64,000 bases of DNA from Cycas panzhihuaensis. Taxonomy: Eukaryota; Cycadophyta. The stretch is taken from the NCBI GenBank assembly GCA_023213395.1, contig CM041465.1:234119741-234183740 (forward strand). Reading direction: 5' to 3'. The notes beneath the pieces were generated by a model, which made no database searches, had not been told where the DNA came from, and saw only the letters and a program-made list of their open reading frames with translations. The position numbers and the translations under genes were made by a program. Every line of letters begins with the position of its first letter. The first letter of the stretch is position 1. Below are positions 36,196 through 46,030 of the stretch, piece by piece.

Positions 36196-36212
36196 TGGTA
36201 TCGAGCCTCGAT
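36196..36212 (+). other. Primer binding site of the nested Gypsy element
   Basis: TGGTATCGAGCCTCG lies 5 bp after the LTR. It resembles the initiator-Met tRNA complement with one base missing after TGGTATC, the same deviation seen in the nested Copia element. Confidence 0.7.
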
Positions 36213-36229
36213 CTTTGTTGTAGGGACTT

Positions 36230-37389
36230 GAATGGTACAAACAAGGAAAGGATACAAAGAGAAAGGTGAAGACTTTCTTGTGTTGCAATCACCAAGAAGA
36301 CAAAGAAAGAATCCAAGCACCATGGTGAAAAGAAGATGGAGAAATTAGATTTGAAAGGCTTGAGAAGAACGTCGAAGCCTTGATGCAAATGATGACCCAC
36401 CTTCTACCTCTAGTCAAAGGAAAAGGCAAAGAGAAGGAATTTGAAGGAGGATCCACATATGACCATGACCATGAAGAGGAAGAGGAGGAGACCTTAAAGT
36501 ACTCTTTTGAAGAAAGCAAGGGTACTTCATCTCATCAACCCTTCAAGGTGGAGGCAAAGTTGGATATTCCAACTTATGATGGAGAGGTAAATGCTGAAAA
36601 GTTGGACCATTGGTTGGATCAACTTGAAACCTACTTCACAATCTATGCTTATAGTAATGCTCAAAAGCTTTTATTTGCTAGGCTCAAGATGTGTAAACAT
36701 GCATTGACATGGTGGAATGCATATTTAAAGAATCATGATGTATCTTCTTTTCATGGAGGGATTTTAAGAAAATAATAAAGAAGCAATTCTACCCCATAGG
36801 TCATGAGGAAGACCAATGGGTCACTTGGCAATATTTACGCCAAGGGAGAGGTGTAAGTGTCCAAGACTATACTTCTTTATTTTTAGGCATGGCATGCTAC
36901 TTGGTATTAATATGGATGAACATGTCACTCTTATGAAATTCATTGGAGGATTACATGAATACATAAGGAAGGAACTAAGGCTTTTAAGGTTCAATCCATT
37001 GGAGAAGCAAGTAGGATGGCTATGGCAATAGAAAGTAAAAGTAAGAAATCTACATTCATGTATAAAGATTCTACTTTTACTTCTAATAAGTATGAAAAGA
37101 ATCCTAAATTGCACTCATCAAAAAGGCAAGAAGGAAAGAAGAAACGAACTAATTTTGTTAAAAGTTCTAACTATTGTGAGCATTGTGATATTAGTGGTCA
37201 TATTACAGCAAAGTGTTGGAAGTTGCATCCAGAGCTAAAGCCGAAGCATATCAAGGATATGGAATTAAGAAAGAAGGAAAAATGGAAAGCACTACTTTCT
37301 GAGGTGGAGATTCAAAGTGAAGGAGAAGAAGAGAAGGTCACTCTACTTACAAATTATGAAGATGATGCTCTGAGGAAGAACTATTTCAC
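36230..37389 (+). pseudogene. Gypsy gag, broken
   Basis: An N-terminal frame (36,380-36,775) is rich in Glu/Asp (EEEEEE-like run), followed by the retrotransposon-gag capsid pattern: KLDIPTYDGEVNAEKLDHWL, LETYF, ARLKMCKHALTWW. A frameshift near 36,770 moves the rest to another frame (KKQFYPIGHEEDQWVTWQYL, then LGINMDEH). The zinc knuckle CEHCDISGHITAKC (C-X2-C-X4-H-X4-C) sits near 37,175-37,216 in the frame 37,016-37,393. Gag would form the particle and package RNA. At least two frame changes disable it. Confidence 0.88.
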
Positions 37390-37710
37390 TTGAAGCTTCA
37401 AGTAGGAAATAGTATGATTGGTGCCATTATAGATCCGGGAAGCCAAAAGAATTTGATCTCAGAAAGTTTGGTAAAGAGCATTGGTTTGGTAACTACTCCT
37501 CACCCTCATCCATATCCTCTTGGTTGGATCCATAAAGATGTGGAAATGCAAATATCAAAGCAATGTACACTTAAATTTTCCATCACTAATGATTTTGTTG
37601 ATGAGGTAATATGTGATGTGGTGCCACTGTTGTGCTTGGAAGTCCCTACTTGTGGGATCGAGATGCACTCTTCTATCGAAGGAGAGAAAGTATCGATTGA
37701 TGAAGGATAA
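37390..37710 (+). pseudogene. Gypsy protease, active site altered
   Basis: Open frame with GAIIDPGSQKNLISESLVK, matching the retropepsin D-S/T-G pattern but reading D-P-G. Downstream [20 protein letters not shown] and a WIHKDVEM stretch are typical of chromovirus proteases. The frame shifts near 37,700 into the RT reading frame. Confidence 0.85.
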
Positions 37711-38714
37711 CAAGGGCTTCATCATAAAGGCCACAAAGAAGCACTTGGATAAGATAGCATTAATTTCAGCTACTCAAGCAAAAAGGATGATCAATGCATG
37801 TGGTAAATTTGTCATCTTAATGGTAAGGAGAAAAGAAGAGCCAAGAGATGAAGAAGGTCCTTCTACTCACACTCTTCTTATATCACCTAAACAAATGCAA
37901 CAAATTGAGGAGTTAAAGACAAGGTATGATATTCTATTTCAACATGTTGATGGGCTTCCACCAAAGAGAAAGATAGAGCATGAAATCACTCTTGTAGGAG
38001 ATGCACCATTACCTAATGTTGCTTTGTATAGGCACTCCATTGTAGAAAATAATGAGATAAAGAGGCAAGTTGAGGAGTTGCTTGATCAAGGGGTCATAAG
38101 ACCTTCATGTTCACCTTGTGGGTCACCAATTTTCTTGGTGCCTAAGAAGGATGGAGGATGGAGAATGTGTATAGATTTTCGTGCTTTGAATAAAATTACA
38201 ATTAAAAATCGCTACCCTTTGCCTCGTATAGATGATTTGCTTGATCAAATTCAAAGATGCTTGTTATTTCACTAAATTGGATTTAAAAAGTGGTTATCAC
38301 CAAGTTAGGATCAAGGAGGAGGACACATGGAAGACGGCCTTCAAAACAAAGCAAGGACTCTTTGAATGGATGGTTATGCCTTTCGGATTGTGTAATACTC
38401 CTGCAACATTCATGAGGCTAATGAATGAAATATTAAGGCCTTACTTGGATAATTTTGTTGTTGTCTATCTTGATGACATTTTGATTTTCGAGAACACATG
38501 GGAGGAACATTTGCAGCACATAGAAGAAGTTTTAAAGACTATGGCTAAGCATCATTTGAAGCTTAATGTGAAGAAGTGTGAATTTGGCAAGGAGAACTTG
38601 ATCTTCTTAGGCTTTGTGGTTGGAGGAGGAAAGTTGAGCATTGATCCACTCAAGACTCAAGCCATCCTCAAATGGCCTAGGCCAACAAACATCACAGAGG
38701 TGAGAAGTTTTTAG
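37711..38714 (+). pseudogene. Gypsy reverse transcriptase, one frameshift
   Basis: The thumb-proximal start reads [20 protein letters not shown] and [20 protein letters not shown], then [20 protein letters not shown] and [15 protein letters not shown] frameshift near 38,260 moves into a second open stretch with [37 protein letters not shown] and the catalytic YLDD at 38,466-38,477, ending with LGFVVGGGKLSIDPLKTQAI. Catalytic residues are intact apart from the frame break. Confidence 0.93.
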
Positions 38715-39240
38715 GAGCTTGTCAATACTTGAGAAAGTTCATTCTTCATTTCTCACGAGGTTGCGACACCTCTACATGGATTGACAAAATCTAGTAGAAA
38801 GTTTACTTGGGGTTCCAGGAGGAAGAAGCCTTTCTTCTTTTAAAGAAGAAAATTTGTGAAGCACCGCTTTGGCAATGCCAAATTTGCAAAGGCCTTTTGA
38901 AGTAGAAGGCGATGCAAGTGGAAATGCGATGGGAGCTGTCCTTATTCAAGATGGGAAGCCTATTAGTACCATTGAAGTCTTCACCCTCAAGTGAAGAACT
39001 ACCCAACATATGATCGAGAAATGTTCAGACTTCATCAAGCATGCAAGCATTGGAGGTCATACTTGCTCGGAAAAGAGGTTGTAGTTCATCGATCATAAGC
39101 CTCTTCAATTTTACAAACTCAAAGTAAATTACAGTAAGCAAGACACATGAAGTGGATGAGTTATTTACAACAATTCAATATTGTAGCTAGGTATAAAAGG
39201 GGATCTAATAACAAAATTCGATATGTTATCTAGACCACCT
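38715..39240 (+). pseudogene. Gypsy RNase H, heavily broken
   Basis: After the TAG at 38,712 RNase H can be followed only in pieces: FVWGxxxEEAFLLLKKKI-like, then LQRPFEVEGDASGNAMGAVL with the first catalytic Asp region near 38,900, and the HFIDHKPLQF-like stretch near 39,090. Several small indels separate them. Confidence 0.8.
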
Positions 39241-40760
39241 TGTTCCACTTCTTCTTCTACTTTTGTTTGTAGTTCTCTTATGAGTTTGCGGTGGAACCAA
39301 TGCATCATGAAGAGTACAAAGACTTGTACCATGAAGATGAAGCTTTGAAGGAAGAATTAGAGAACTTAGCGAAGGAAGACCTTCCCGGCTTGCTTGGAAG
39401 GATGGTCTACTTTTCAAAGGGAGCGACTCTATGTTCCATCAAAGGAGACAAGATCAAGTGGCTTAGAAGCCCATACTTCTAAAGTAGTGGTCACTTTGGT
39501 ATAGAAGACTTTAGCAAACTTGAGAAGATATGTTGTATGGCCAAAATGCAAAATGATGTAAAAATATGTAAAAGGATGTGTAATGTGTAATACTTCTAAG
39601 CCTTCTTCTAGAAAATTAGGATTGTATACACCACTACCTATTCCCACTAGGCCTTGGGAAAGTATCTCCATTGATTTTTAGGGGACTTCCCATGACTAGG
39701 AAGGGACATGATTATCTTTTGTTGTTGTAGATAGGTTCAGTAAAATGATATGTCTAATACCTTGTAAGAAGACAATCACAGTGCAGAGCGGTGAGTTATT
39801 CTTCAAGCATGTATGGAAGAATTTTGGCTTGCCTTCTTCCATCATTTCGGATCGGGACACTCGATTCCTTTCATCATTTTGGAAGTCACTATGGGAGATG
39901 ATGGATACCAAATTGAAGAGGAGTACAAGTTTCCATCCTCAAACGGATGGACAAACCGAAGTAGTGAATAGAACTTTGGTACATCTATTGAGGGGATACA
40001 ATTCAAGCATCCAAAGACTTGGGATGAATCATTGGCTTTTCTACAATTTGCTTTTAATAGAGCAATGCATGCATCACACTCTAAAGCACCTTTTGAAGTT
40101 TGTTTGGGATACTTGCCTCAAAGTCCATTTGACTTAGAGTTTTCCATGCAAGCTAAGGAAGGATCCGTCAAAGAGAAGGAGGAGCATGACAAGGCTTTAA
40201 GATACTTGGAGAAGATCCAGAGAGTCCATAAAGAAGTACATGATCAACTTCTAAGGACTCAACAAAAGCACAAGGAAAGACATGACAAGCATAGGCAAGA
40301 GTGTACTTTCCAAGAAGGAGATTTAGTATGGTTATACTTGAGCAAGGAGAGGTTAAAAGGAGAAGGTAAGAAACTCAAACCTATAAGGTATGGACCATTC
40401 AAGATTTTGAGAAAAGTAGGTGGCAATGCTTTCCAACTTGATCTTCCACCTTATATGCAAATATATTCAGTAGTAAATGCTGAATACTTAAAACTCTTTG
40501 AGCCCTCCATTCTAGATGAGGAACAGGACCACCTCACTTTACCTTGATTGATGATTTGTATTTGGAAAGTGAGGAGCCTCTCAAGGAAGATTGTATCTTG
40601 AGAGAAAATCTACCAAAACAAGACATAAGACACATGAATCTTTCGAGATTGGAGTAGCGAGGGCAATTGCCTAGTAAGGCCAAGTGGTTTAGTAGGCAAC
40701 AAGGAGAACAACACTTCCCCATCTCCAATTCTAAGCCAAGCAGAGTTGGCTATTTTCCAA
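39241..40760 (+). pseudogene. Gypsy integrase with GPF/Y motif, broken
   Basis: The zinc-finger part is traceable near 39,490-39,600 (GHFGIEDFSKL, then a CNV end). The core begins near 39,640 with a decayed PWESISIDF-like stretch and continues as [20 protein letters not shown] and [19 protein letters not shown] (39,745-40,137), holding the second Asp and the catalytic Glu. The C-terminal frame 40,032-40,547 has [32 protein letters not shown] and RYGPFKILRKVGGNAFQLDL. A short tail with LPSKAKWFS is open to about 40,760 and may be the remains of a chromodomain. Confidence 0.9.
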
Positions 40761-40770
40761 GGAAGGGGGA
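40759..40770 (+). other. Polypurine tract of the nested Gypsy element
   Basis: AAGGAAGGGGGA lies four bases before the TGATCC start of the 3' LTR. Confidence 0.8.
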
Positions 40771-40774
40771 GCCA

Positions 40775-41829
40775 TGATCCAGGAGGATCTACCATATGTT
40801 TACAAGATGCGGAAAATGCTAGGCATTGGTATAACTAAAAGAGATATGGCCAAATGGTATAAAAATTCTATGAAATTTTGTTTAAAGGGATAAGACACAT
40901 CCCACTAGATGTGTACAAAAGGTGGGGTTCAGAAAATATCATTTGATTAGAGTTCAAGCCTTGTCTTTGCATAAAAATTAATCCCACAAATAGCGTAAAA
41001 AAAATAGAAAATATATATTATAATTATATGAATAGAACCATGGCCAAATGACATCCAAATGAGCTAAAATTTTGAGGAAGCGGAGGAGACATACGTTCCT
41101 ATACGTGTACCAAATTTGCGCTGAATTGGAGTCCGTTAAAGTCAGTTACAAGCCACAACTTTTAAGAATTGCATGAAGGCCACTTGGACAGCAGAAAAAC
41201 AGCAAATACATATTATTATTAAATGAATAAAAATGTAGTCAAATGACATCCAAATGAGCTGAAAATTTGAGGTAGCTGAGGGGACATGCGTTCCTATATG
41301 TGTACCAAATTTGAGCCAAATTGGAGCACGTTAATATCTGTTACAAGCTATAAATTTTTAAGAATTGTATGAAGGCCACTTGGACAACATGCATTCTGGT
41401 GGTTAGTGGTTATACTTGCATGATTGCCACTTGTTAAACATGCAATTCAGGTTTATTTCTATAAATTGAGCCCTTCTACAGGTTGGAGAGGTGGTTCTTG
41501 GAGACTTGACTTGGGAAGCATCCTTGGAGAGGCATTTGGAGGGTTGGAGTCCCCCTTATGGTATAATTGTAACATTTATTCCTTGTAATTTTACCATTCT
41601 TTTGCTAGTTGATTTCTCCACCATTAAATGGAGATTTTCATGGTTTAATAAAAGTATTACTCCTCATACTTTTGGATGAATGTCAAGAATAAATGATTTG
41701 GTGTAGAATTTTCCTTTCATGGGCTCATTGTTGTTTTGATGTTATTGAGCTTTCTACACTAACTCCCAGGATCTCAAGGAGGAAAGGTTGATAATTGATT
41801 TCTTCACCAACTAATCTCTTTTGGGATCA
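40775..41829 (+). repeat. 3' LTR of the nested Gypsy element
   Basis: 1,055 bp, TGATCC...GGGATCA, followed by ACTAA and then by the continuation of the older LTR. Confidence 0.93.
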
Positions 41830-41834
41830 ACTAA

Positions 41835-42319
41835 TCATATTTTTGGCAGTGCCAAAAATGTAGCAAATGTAGAGATGAAAATAAACTTAGAAAAAAGTCA
41901 AAATTTAATATTAAATAGAAAGTAAAGTACAAATAACTTATGAATAGGTAAACAAGCCCAGAATATGGTGAAAGTACTAATTACAAGCCTAAAAATGATA
42001 AGAAATGACAAATTAGGTGAAATTAAGGATAAAACATAAGGATAATAGGTCTTAAAGGAGGCATTATGTTAAATTGATCATAAAGAAAAACTTTAGTGCC
42101 ATAGTCTCAATCATTGGTATGTGATGGTAAAAATACAAGTCACGTCATCATTCATCATAAATCTTTAAATTAAATTCATATATTCCTTCATCAAAACATG
42201 GCCTAATTCATAATCAAACAAATATATCTTTCATTTTTCCATGAAACTATACAACAAGAACATCAAAATCTTATAACTACAAACCAAATACCAATCAAAG
42301 GCTAGGTTTTGGTGAAACA
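41835..42319 (-). repeat. Left (3') LTR of the Tat-like element, inner part
   Basis: Collinear with about 57,304-57,785. It ends GGTTTTGGTGAAACA, giving the CA terminus. A near-perfect palindrome ATTTTTGGCA-G-TGCCAAAAAT lies at its start. Read on the minus strand the LTR would begin TGTTTCACCAAAACC. Confidence 0.8.
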
Positions 42320-42336
42320 TTTACCCTCTTGACACC
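42320..42336 (-). other. Probable polypurine tract of the Tat-like element
   Basis: On the minus strand GTGTCAAGAGGGTAAA directly precedes the TGTTTCACC start of the LTR, the expected position of a plus-strand primer. Confidence 0.55.
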
Positions 42337-42521
42337 TAAAACTCCTATTCTAGGAAGAGATAGGATGGTAAGAGGTGGTAATAATACAAGTGATCATTAT
42401 CCTAGTTAAAGTGATAGGAATCAAATGAAGTATATAAATGATGGGGTGATGTATCCCTATGATATAACCTAAAACAAAATCCACATGATAACATGATAGA
42501 AAGAAACTCCTACTAGCAAGT

Positions 42522-42875
42522 CTACCCAAAAGGACTAGGTTCCTAACTCCAAAAGAGCCACTATATACGCCTCTTGCCCAAAAGGAATGAGCATCTGATC
42601 ACCCTAAATTAACCCAAAAAGATTGGGTGTCTCACTATAAACCTACCCAAAAAAATTGGGTATCCACAAATATCAAAAACATACCCAAAAGGAATGGGTA
42701 TCTATCACTAAAATGCCACTACTTTTGCCACTTTTGCCCAAAAGGACTAGGCACTTAATATTACTAAACACCTATCTAATACCCACGAATTAGATGGGAA
42801 TTCATTACCAAATAACATGCCCACAAACTAGATGGGACTTTCCCATCAAATGCCCACAAACTGGATGGGACTCTA
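42522..42875 (+). repeat. Series of short hairpin-forming repeats
   Basis: Six variants of CCCAAAAGGAATGGGT (near 42,524, 42,577, 42,611, 42,645, 42,684, 42,738) recur every 35-55 bp, each with CCCA/TGGG arms that can pair. Three further units of the form CCCACAAACTAGATGGG follow (near 42,783-42,875). They occupy the 3' region of the Tat-like element close to its polypurine tract. Confidence 0.7.
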
Positions 42876-42889
42876 ATGTACAATTGGTC

Positions 42890-43505
42890 ATAGTTTATCT
42901 CTCTTTAACCATATGTCAAAGGGAAATCTTTTTATTAGAGCAAAAATGATAGACTATCATAGTTTACTATCTCATTAATAGATGACTTTTTAGAGCAAAC
43001 CCATAATAGTTTAGCCTCATTAATAGAGTGAGGCTTTCAAAGGTTGATTATCTTAATTTAACCTTATTAACAATCATTTTGGATAGTTTCATATCATAGA
43101 GTAGGCTCATTAACATATAGAAAGGCCTTAGAGCACGGTTCTTATCATAGTTTTAAACTCTTTAATAGGTGAAAGAAAATTTAGTACGATGTTCTTATCA
43201 TAGTTTAGACTCATTAATAGGCAAAAAAAGGCTTAGGGTGATATTCTTGTCATAGTTTAGACCCATTAATAGGCAGAAAAAGGCTCAAAGTAATGTTCTT
43301 ATCATAGTTTGGACTTTTTAATAGGCGAAAAAAGGTTTAGAGTGATGCTCTTATCATGGTTTAGACTCATTAATAGGCAGAAAAAGGCTTGGAGTGTTGT
43401 TCCTATCATAGTTTAAACTCATTAACAGGTAGAAAAAGGCTCAAAGTCTAGTTCCTGTCATAGTTTAGAATCATTAACAGGTAAAAAAAGGCTTAGAGTG
43501 ATGCT
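42890..43505 (+). repeat. 52 bp minisatellite in the 3' region of the Tat-like element
   Basis: Seven units starting at 43,141, 43,194, 43,246, 43,298, 43,350, 43,402 and 43,454 keep a period of 52 bp (first step 53). Each begins CTTATCATAGTTTAGACTCA and continues TTAATAGGCAGAAAAAGGCT. More diverged units can be traced back to about 42,890. Tandem repeats at this place are a known trait of Tat/Ogre elements. Confidence 0.85.
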
Positions 43506-44282
43506 CCTTTGGAGATAAACATAAAAAACTAATATATAGGGTAGGACTTAGGCAATAGATCACATCTCTAAAGAGAAAATGAGCTCCAATGATCATAATT
43601 ATATATCAAAGTAATAATTGACCTTTATCAAAGTAATTATATATAGTTTTAAGCATTTATAAGTGATTTTGGTGAGAACAATGGTTAAAAAGAAATATAT
43701 TTTACTTTGATGGATCCCATGGGTACTGAGGAAGATTACGCTAAGGAAAATTGAGAAAAACCTCTCCCTATATATAAGAAAATAGACCAAAAAGGTTTCA
43801 TTTCTACTTGAGGGAGGAGGAGAAAACAAGACACTGGGATGTTTTTTTCTTGGGTTCTAGAGTAATTAGGAGCTCTTTTTAACAAGTGATTGGTCTAGAG
43901 GATCTTCATCAACATGATGGAGCAGAGAGTTAGATACCCAATGAGTTAGTACTATGTATTTTTCTTAATTTTTTAATTTTTTGAATGAAAAATATAGTGA
44001 GAGAGTGAAAAAACCATGATCAATGCACTAAAAATGTGATTAATAAATGAAAAATATGATTAATTAGTGAGAAACATGACTTTAGAATTTGGGAGCATCA
44101 AAAGAAGTCACGTTTTTTAATTATAAAGTCATATTTTCTGCCTGTGAAATCAGATTTTTAGTTACCTAGCCACACTTTTAGAACTTTAATTAATCAAATT
44201 TCAAAAATAAATTTTTTTCAAATGAAACAAGAAGCTAACACACTCTAAATGATGTGATGCAGGTCCTGGAGAGAGTGGAGAT
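43506..44282. other. AT-rich spacer before the antisense frame
   Basis: No recognisable coding sequence. Part of the long non-pol 3' region of the Tat-like element. Confidence 0.5.
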
Positions 44283-46030
44283 ATGGAAAATGAGGGAATA
44301 ACCATCAGGGAGCTTGTGAGTTAGCTAAATGAGGTGGGATAGTGGATTCTAAGTGTATATGGCCTTTCACAAGTAAGTGCATGCACCCAGCCCATCATGG
44401 AGCACAAGATACTACATGATTTTATTAGATGTTGGGTCCTGAGATGTAATAGATTTAAAGTATGAGCTATTATAGAACTTTAGATTACTCTGACAAATAT
44501 AGGGAGGATCTTGGGGGTTAGCTGGCATAGGGAGAGGGTTAAACTCATTAGAGTGACTGATGAGGAGTCTTAGATGGCTTGTAGCAAGTACTTAATAGGT
44601 TTCATAGATCAACTAGACTAATACAGGATCTTAGTGGAGGTTATTAGGACAATAGAAGGCATCCCAATAGCATGGAGGATCATTGCCCTGATCATCATCT
44701 ATAAGATAGCTAGAACCTGAAAGTTCATAGAGATTTTGGCTCAAATGATAGGAGTGGTGAGGAGCTATAGGCAGGGGATTCAGATTGACTGGGGATAGTA
44801 CATAGTTGATAGCATTAGTCACTAGGTATCTAGGATAAGGAGGATAGGGAGGGGCATATTTTAATATAACTCTATCTTGATGTACTAGCTATATGATCAT
44901 GTTCTACTTATGAGACTAGGAGGAGAGCCATGAGAGCTAATGATGATGGACCTAAGGATGAATAGGTGGCATATGAGGTCATTGATCTACAATTGGCTAG
45001 CTATCATGGCAAGGAGTACTCGCAGCCCTCTTCTTAGTAAGATGACAAGGAGAGGATGCATATGTAGGGCTGCCAGTCTAGAGTGACGATGAGATGGATG
45101 CTGTAGAGAGGGTGGTAATAGAGGAGGCTCCTACAACTAGATAAGGGAGAGGGAGAGGGCGAGATAGAGGAGGATGCAATGGGAGAGATGGTGAGGAGAT
45201 AGGACGACGAGGTAGAGGAGGTGCCTCATCCAGTAGGGGAACATGAGGGAGTCACTAAGTGCTCAGGAGAGGAGGTGAACCAACTATGGAGGGAAGAGGA
45301 GGCTCCATTCAAAGCATGGAGCTAGGATTTATAGATAGGCAGGGTAGAGATGGAGAGAGTAGATCCATTCAGGAGGCTTGCTATGAGCCATAGGGAGGGC
45401 AGGGACCACTAGTAGGGGAGGTGTTAGGTGTAGAGCTAATAAGAAGAGGAGGATCACTAGGTACATTACTTAATTGATTTGTTTCTCGTATCACATAATA
45501 CTTTTATTTTATGACAACTTTCTATTCTAGGGAATTGATCACAAGTTACGTGTTTTCCTTGGGTAGGCGATGAGATGATGACCTTGAGAGAGGTTTGGAG
45601 GACTTTGGAGGTGATTTTTCTATACATTCCAGCATCAGAAGAGGTGCCCATATGGAATGTAGTGGATCATATACTACTGGGACACCATATTGGGTATTTT
45701 AGCCCTGCACTTTGAGCTTGAGATCTCTACATGGACATGAGAGTGAAGCTAAGGATGTTAGAGCTAGAGCTCAAGGTAGGTGACGATGAGAGAAGATACC
45801 TACAAAGGATGACATTGGCTTGGATAGGAGCCATATATACTTCATTAGCAAGTACTGTAATCTAGCAAGAACGACACCACCTCCCACCACATAGAGAGTC
45901 CATACATAGGCAGATTTTAGGCAGGAAGGAGAGAGAAAGTCTAGACATTCTAGAGGGATCTCATTAGCGGTCACAGAGATGAGTCTACAATATACTATAT
46001 AGGAGATAAAGGAGGTGATGAGAGGTATTT
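44283..46030 (+). pseudogene. Antisense frame with plant-mobile-domain-like motif, many stops
   Basis: Running opposite to gag-pol, one reading frame can be followed for about 266 codons (44,283-45,083) without any indel although it contains about a dozen stops. Each stop is one C-to-T step from Gln or Arg (TAG/TAA/TGA). Within it, RCWVLRCNRFKV and ITLTNIGRILGV near 44,420-44,515 resemble the core of plant mobile (aminotransferase-like) domains, the W-P-x-H-F...E-TITL-D-I-RILGL pattern. A Gly/Arg-rich tail follows near 45,120-45,230. After a possible 70 bp intron (45,461-45,530) a second coding stretch has GDEMMTLREVWRTLEV and a helix-rich MRVKLRMLELELKVGDDERR. Antisense frames of this kind are known from Tat-lineage elements. 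The function is unknown and the family assignment rests on motif resemblance only. Confidence 0.55.
45461..45530 (+). other. Possible intron in the antisense frame
   Basis: Begins GTACATTACTT and ends with the pyrimidine-rich ACTTTCTATTCTAG. A very similar acceptor ACTATTCTATTCTAG occurs in the related frame at 59,050-59,103 on the other strand. Both have GT-AG ends. Confidence 0.4.

Larger units (their letters stand above)
35135..41829 (+). mobile_element. Nested chromovirus-like Ty3/Gypsy element (6.7 kb, defective)
   Basis: Two LTRs of 1,056 and 1,055 bp with about 20 differences by eye flank gag, protease, RT, RNase H and integrase in Gypsy order. The ends form the inverted repeat TGATCC...GGATCA, and a perfect ACTAA duplication surrounds them. 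Integrase ends with a GPF/Y motif (RYGPFKIL), typical of chromoviruses. A chromodomain itself could not be recognised in the decayed tail. Several frameshifts make it non-autonomous, but the high LTR identity marks it as a fairly recent arrival inside an older LTR. Confidence 0.95.

Noticed and set aside
42890-43505. CRISPR-like regular repeats
   Set aside because: Repeats are contiguous 52 bp units without unique spacers, in plant nuclear DNA inside a retroelement.
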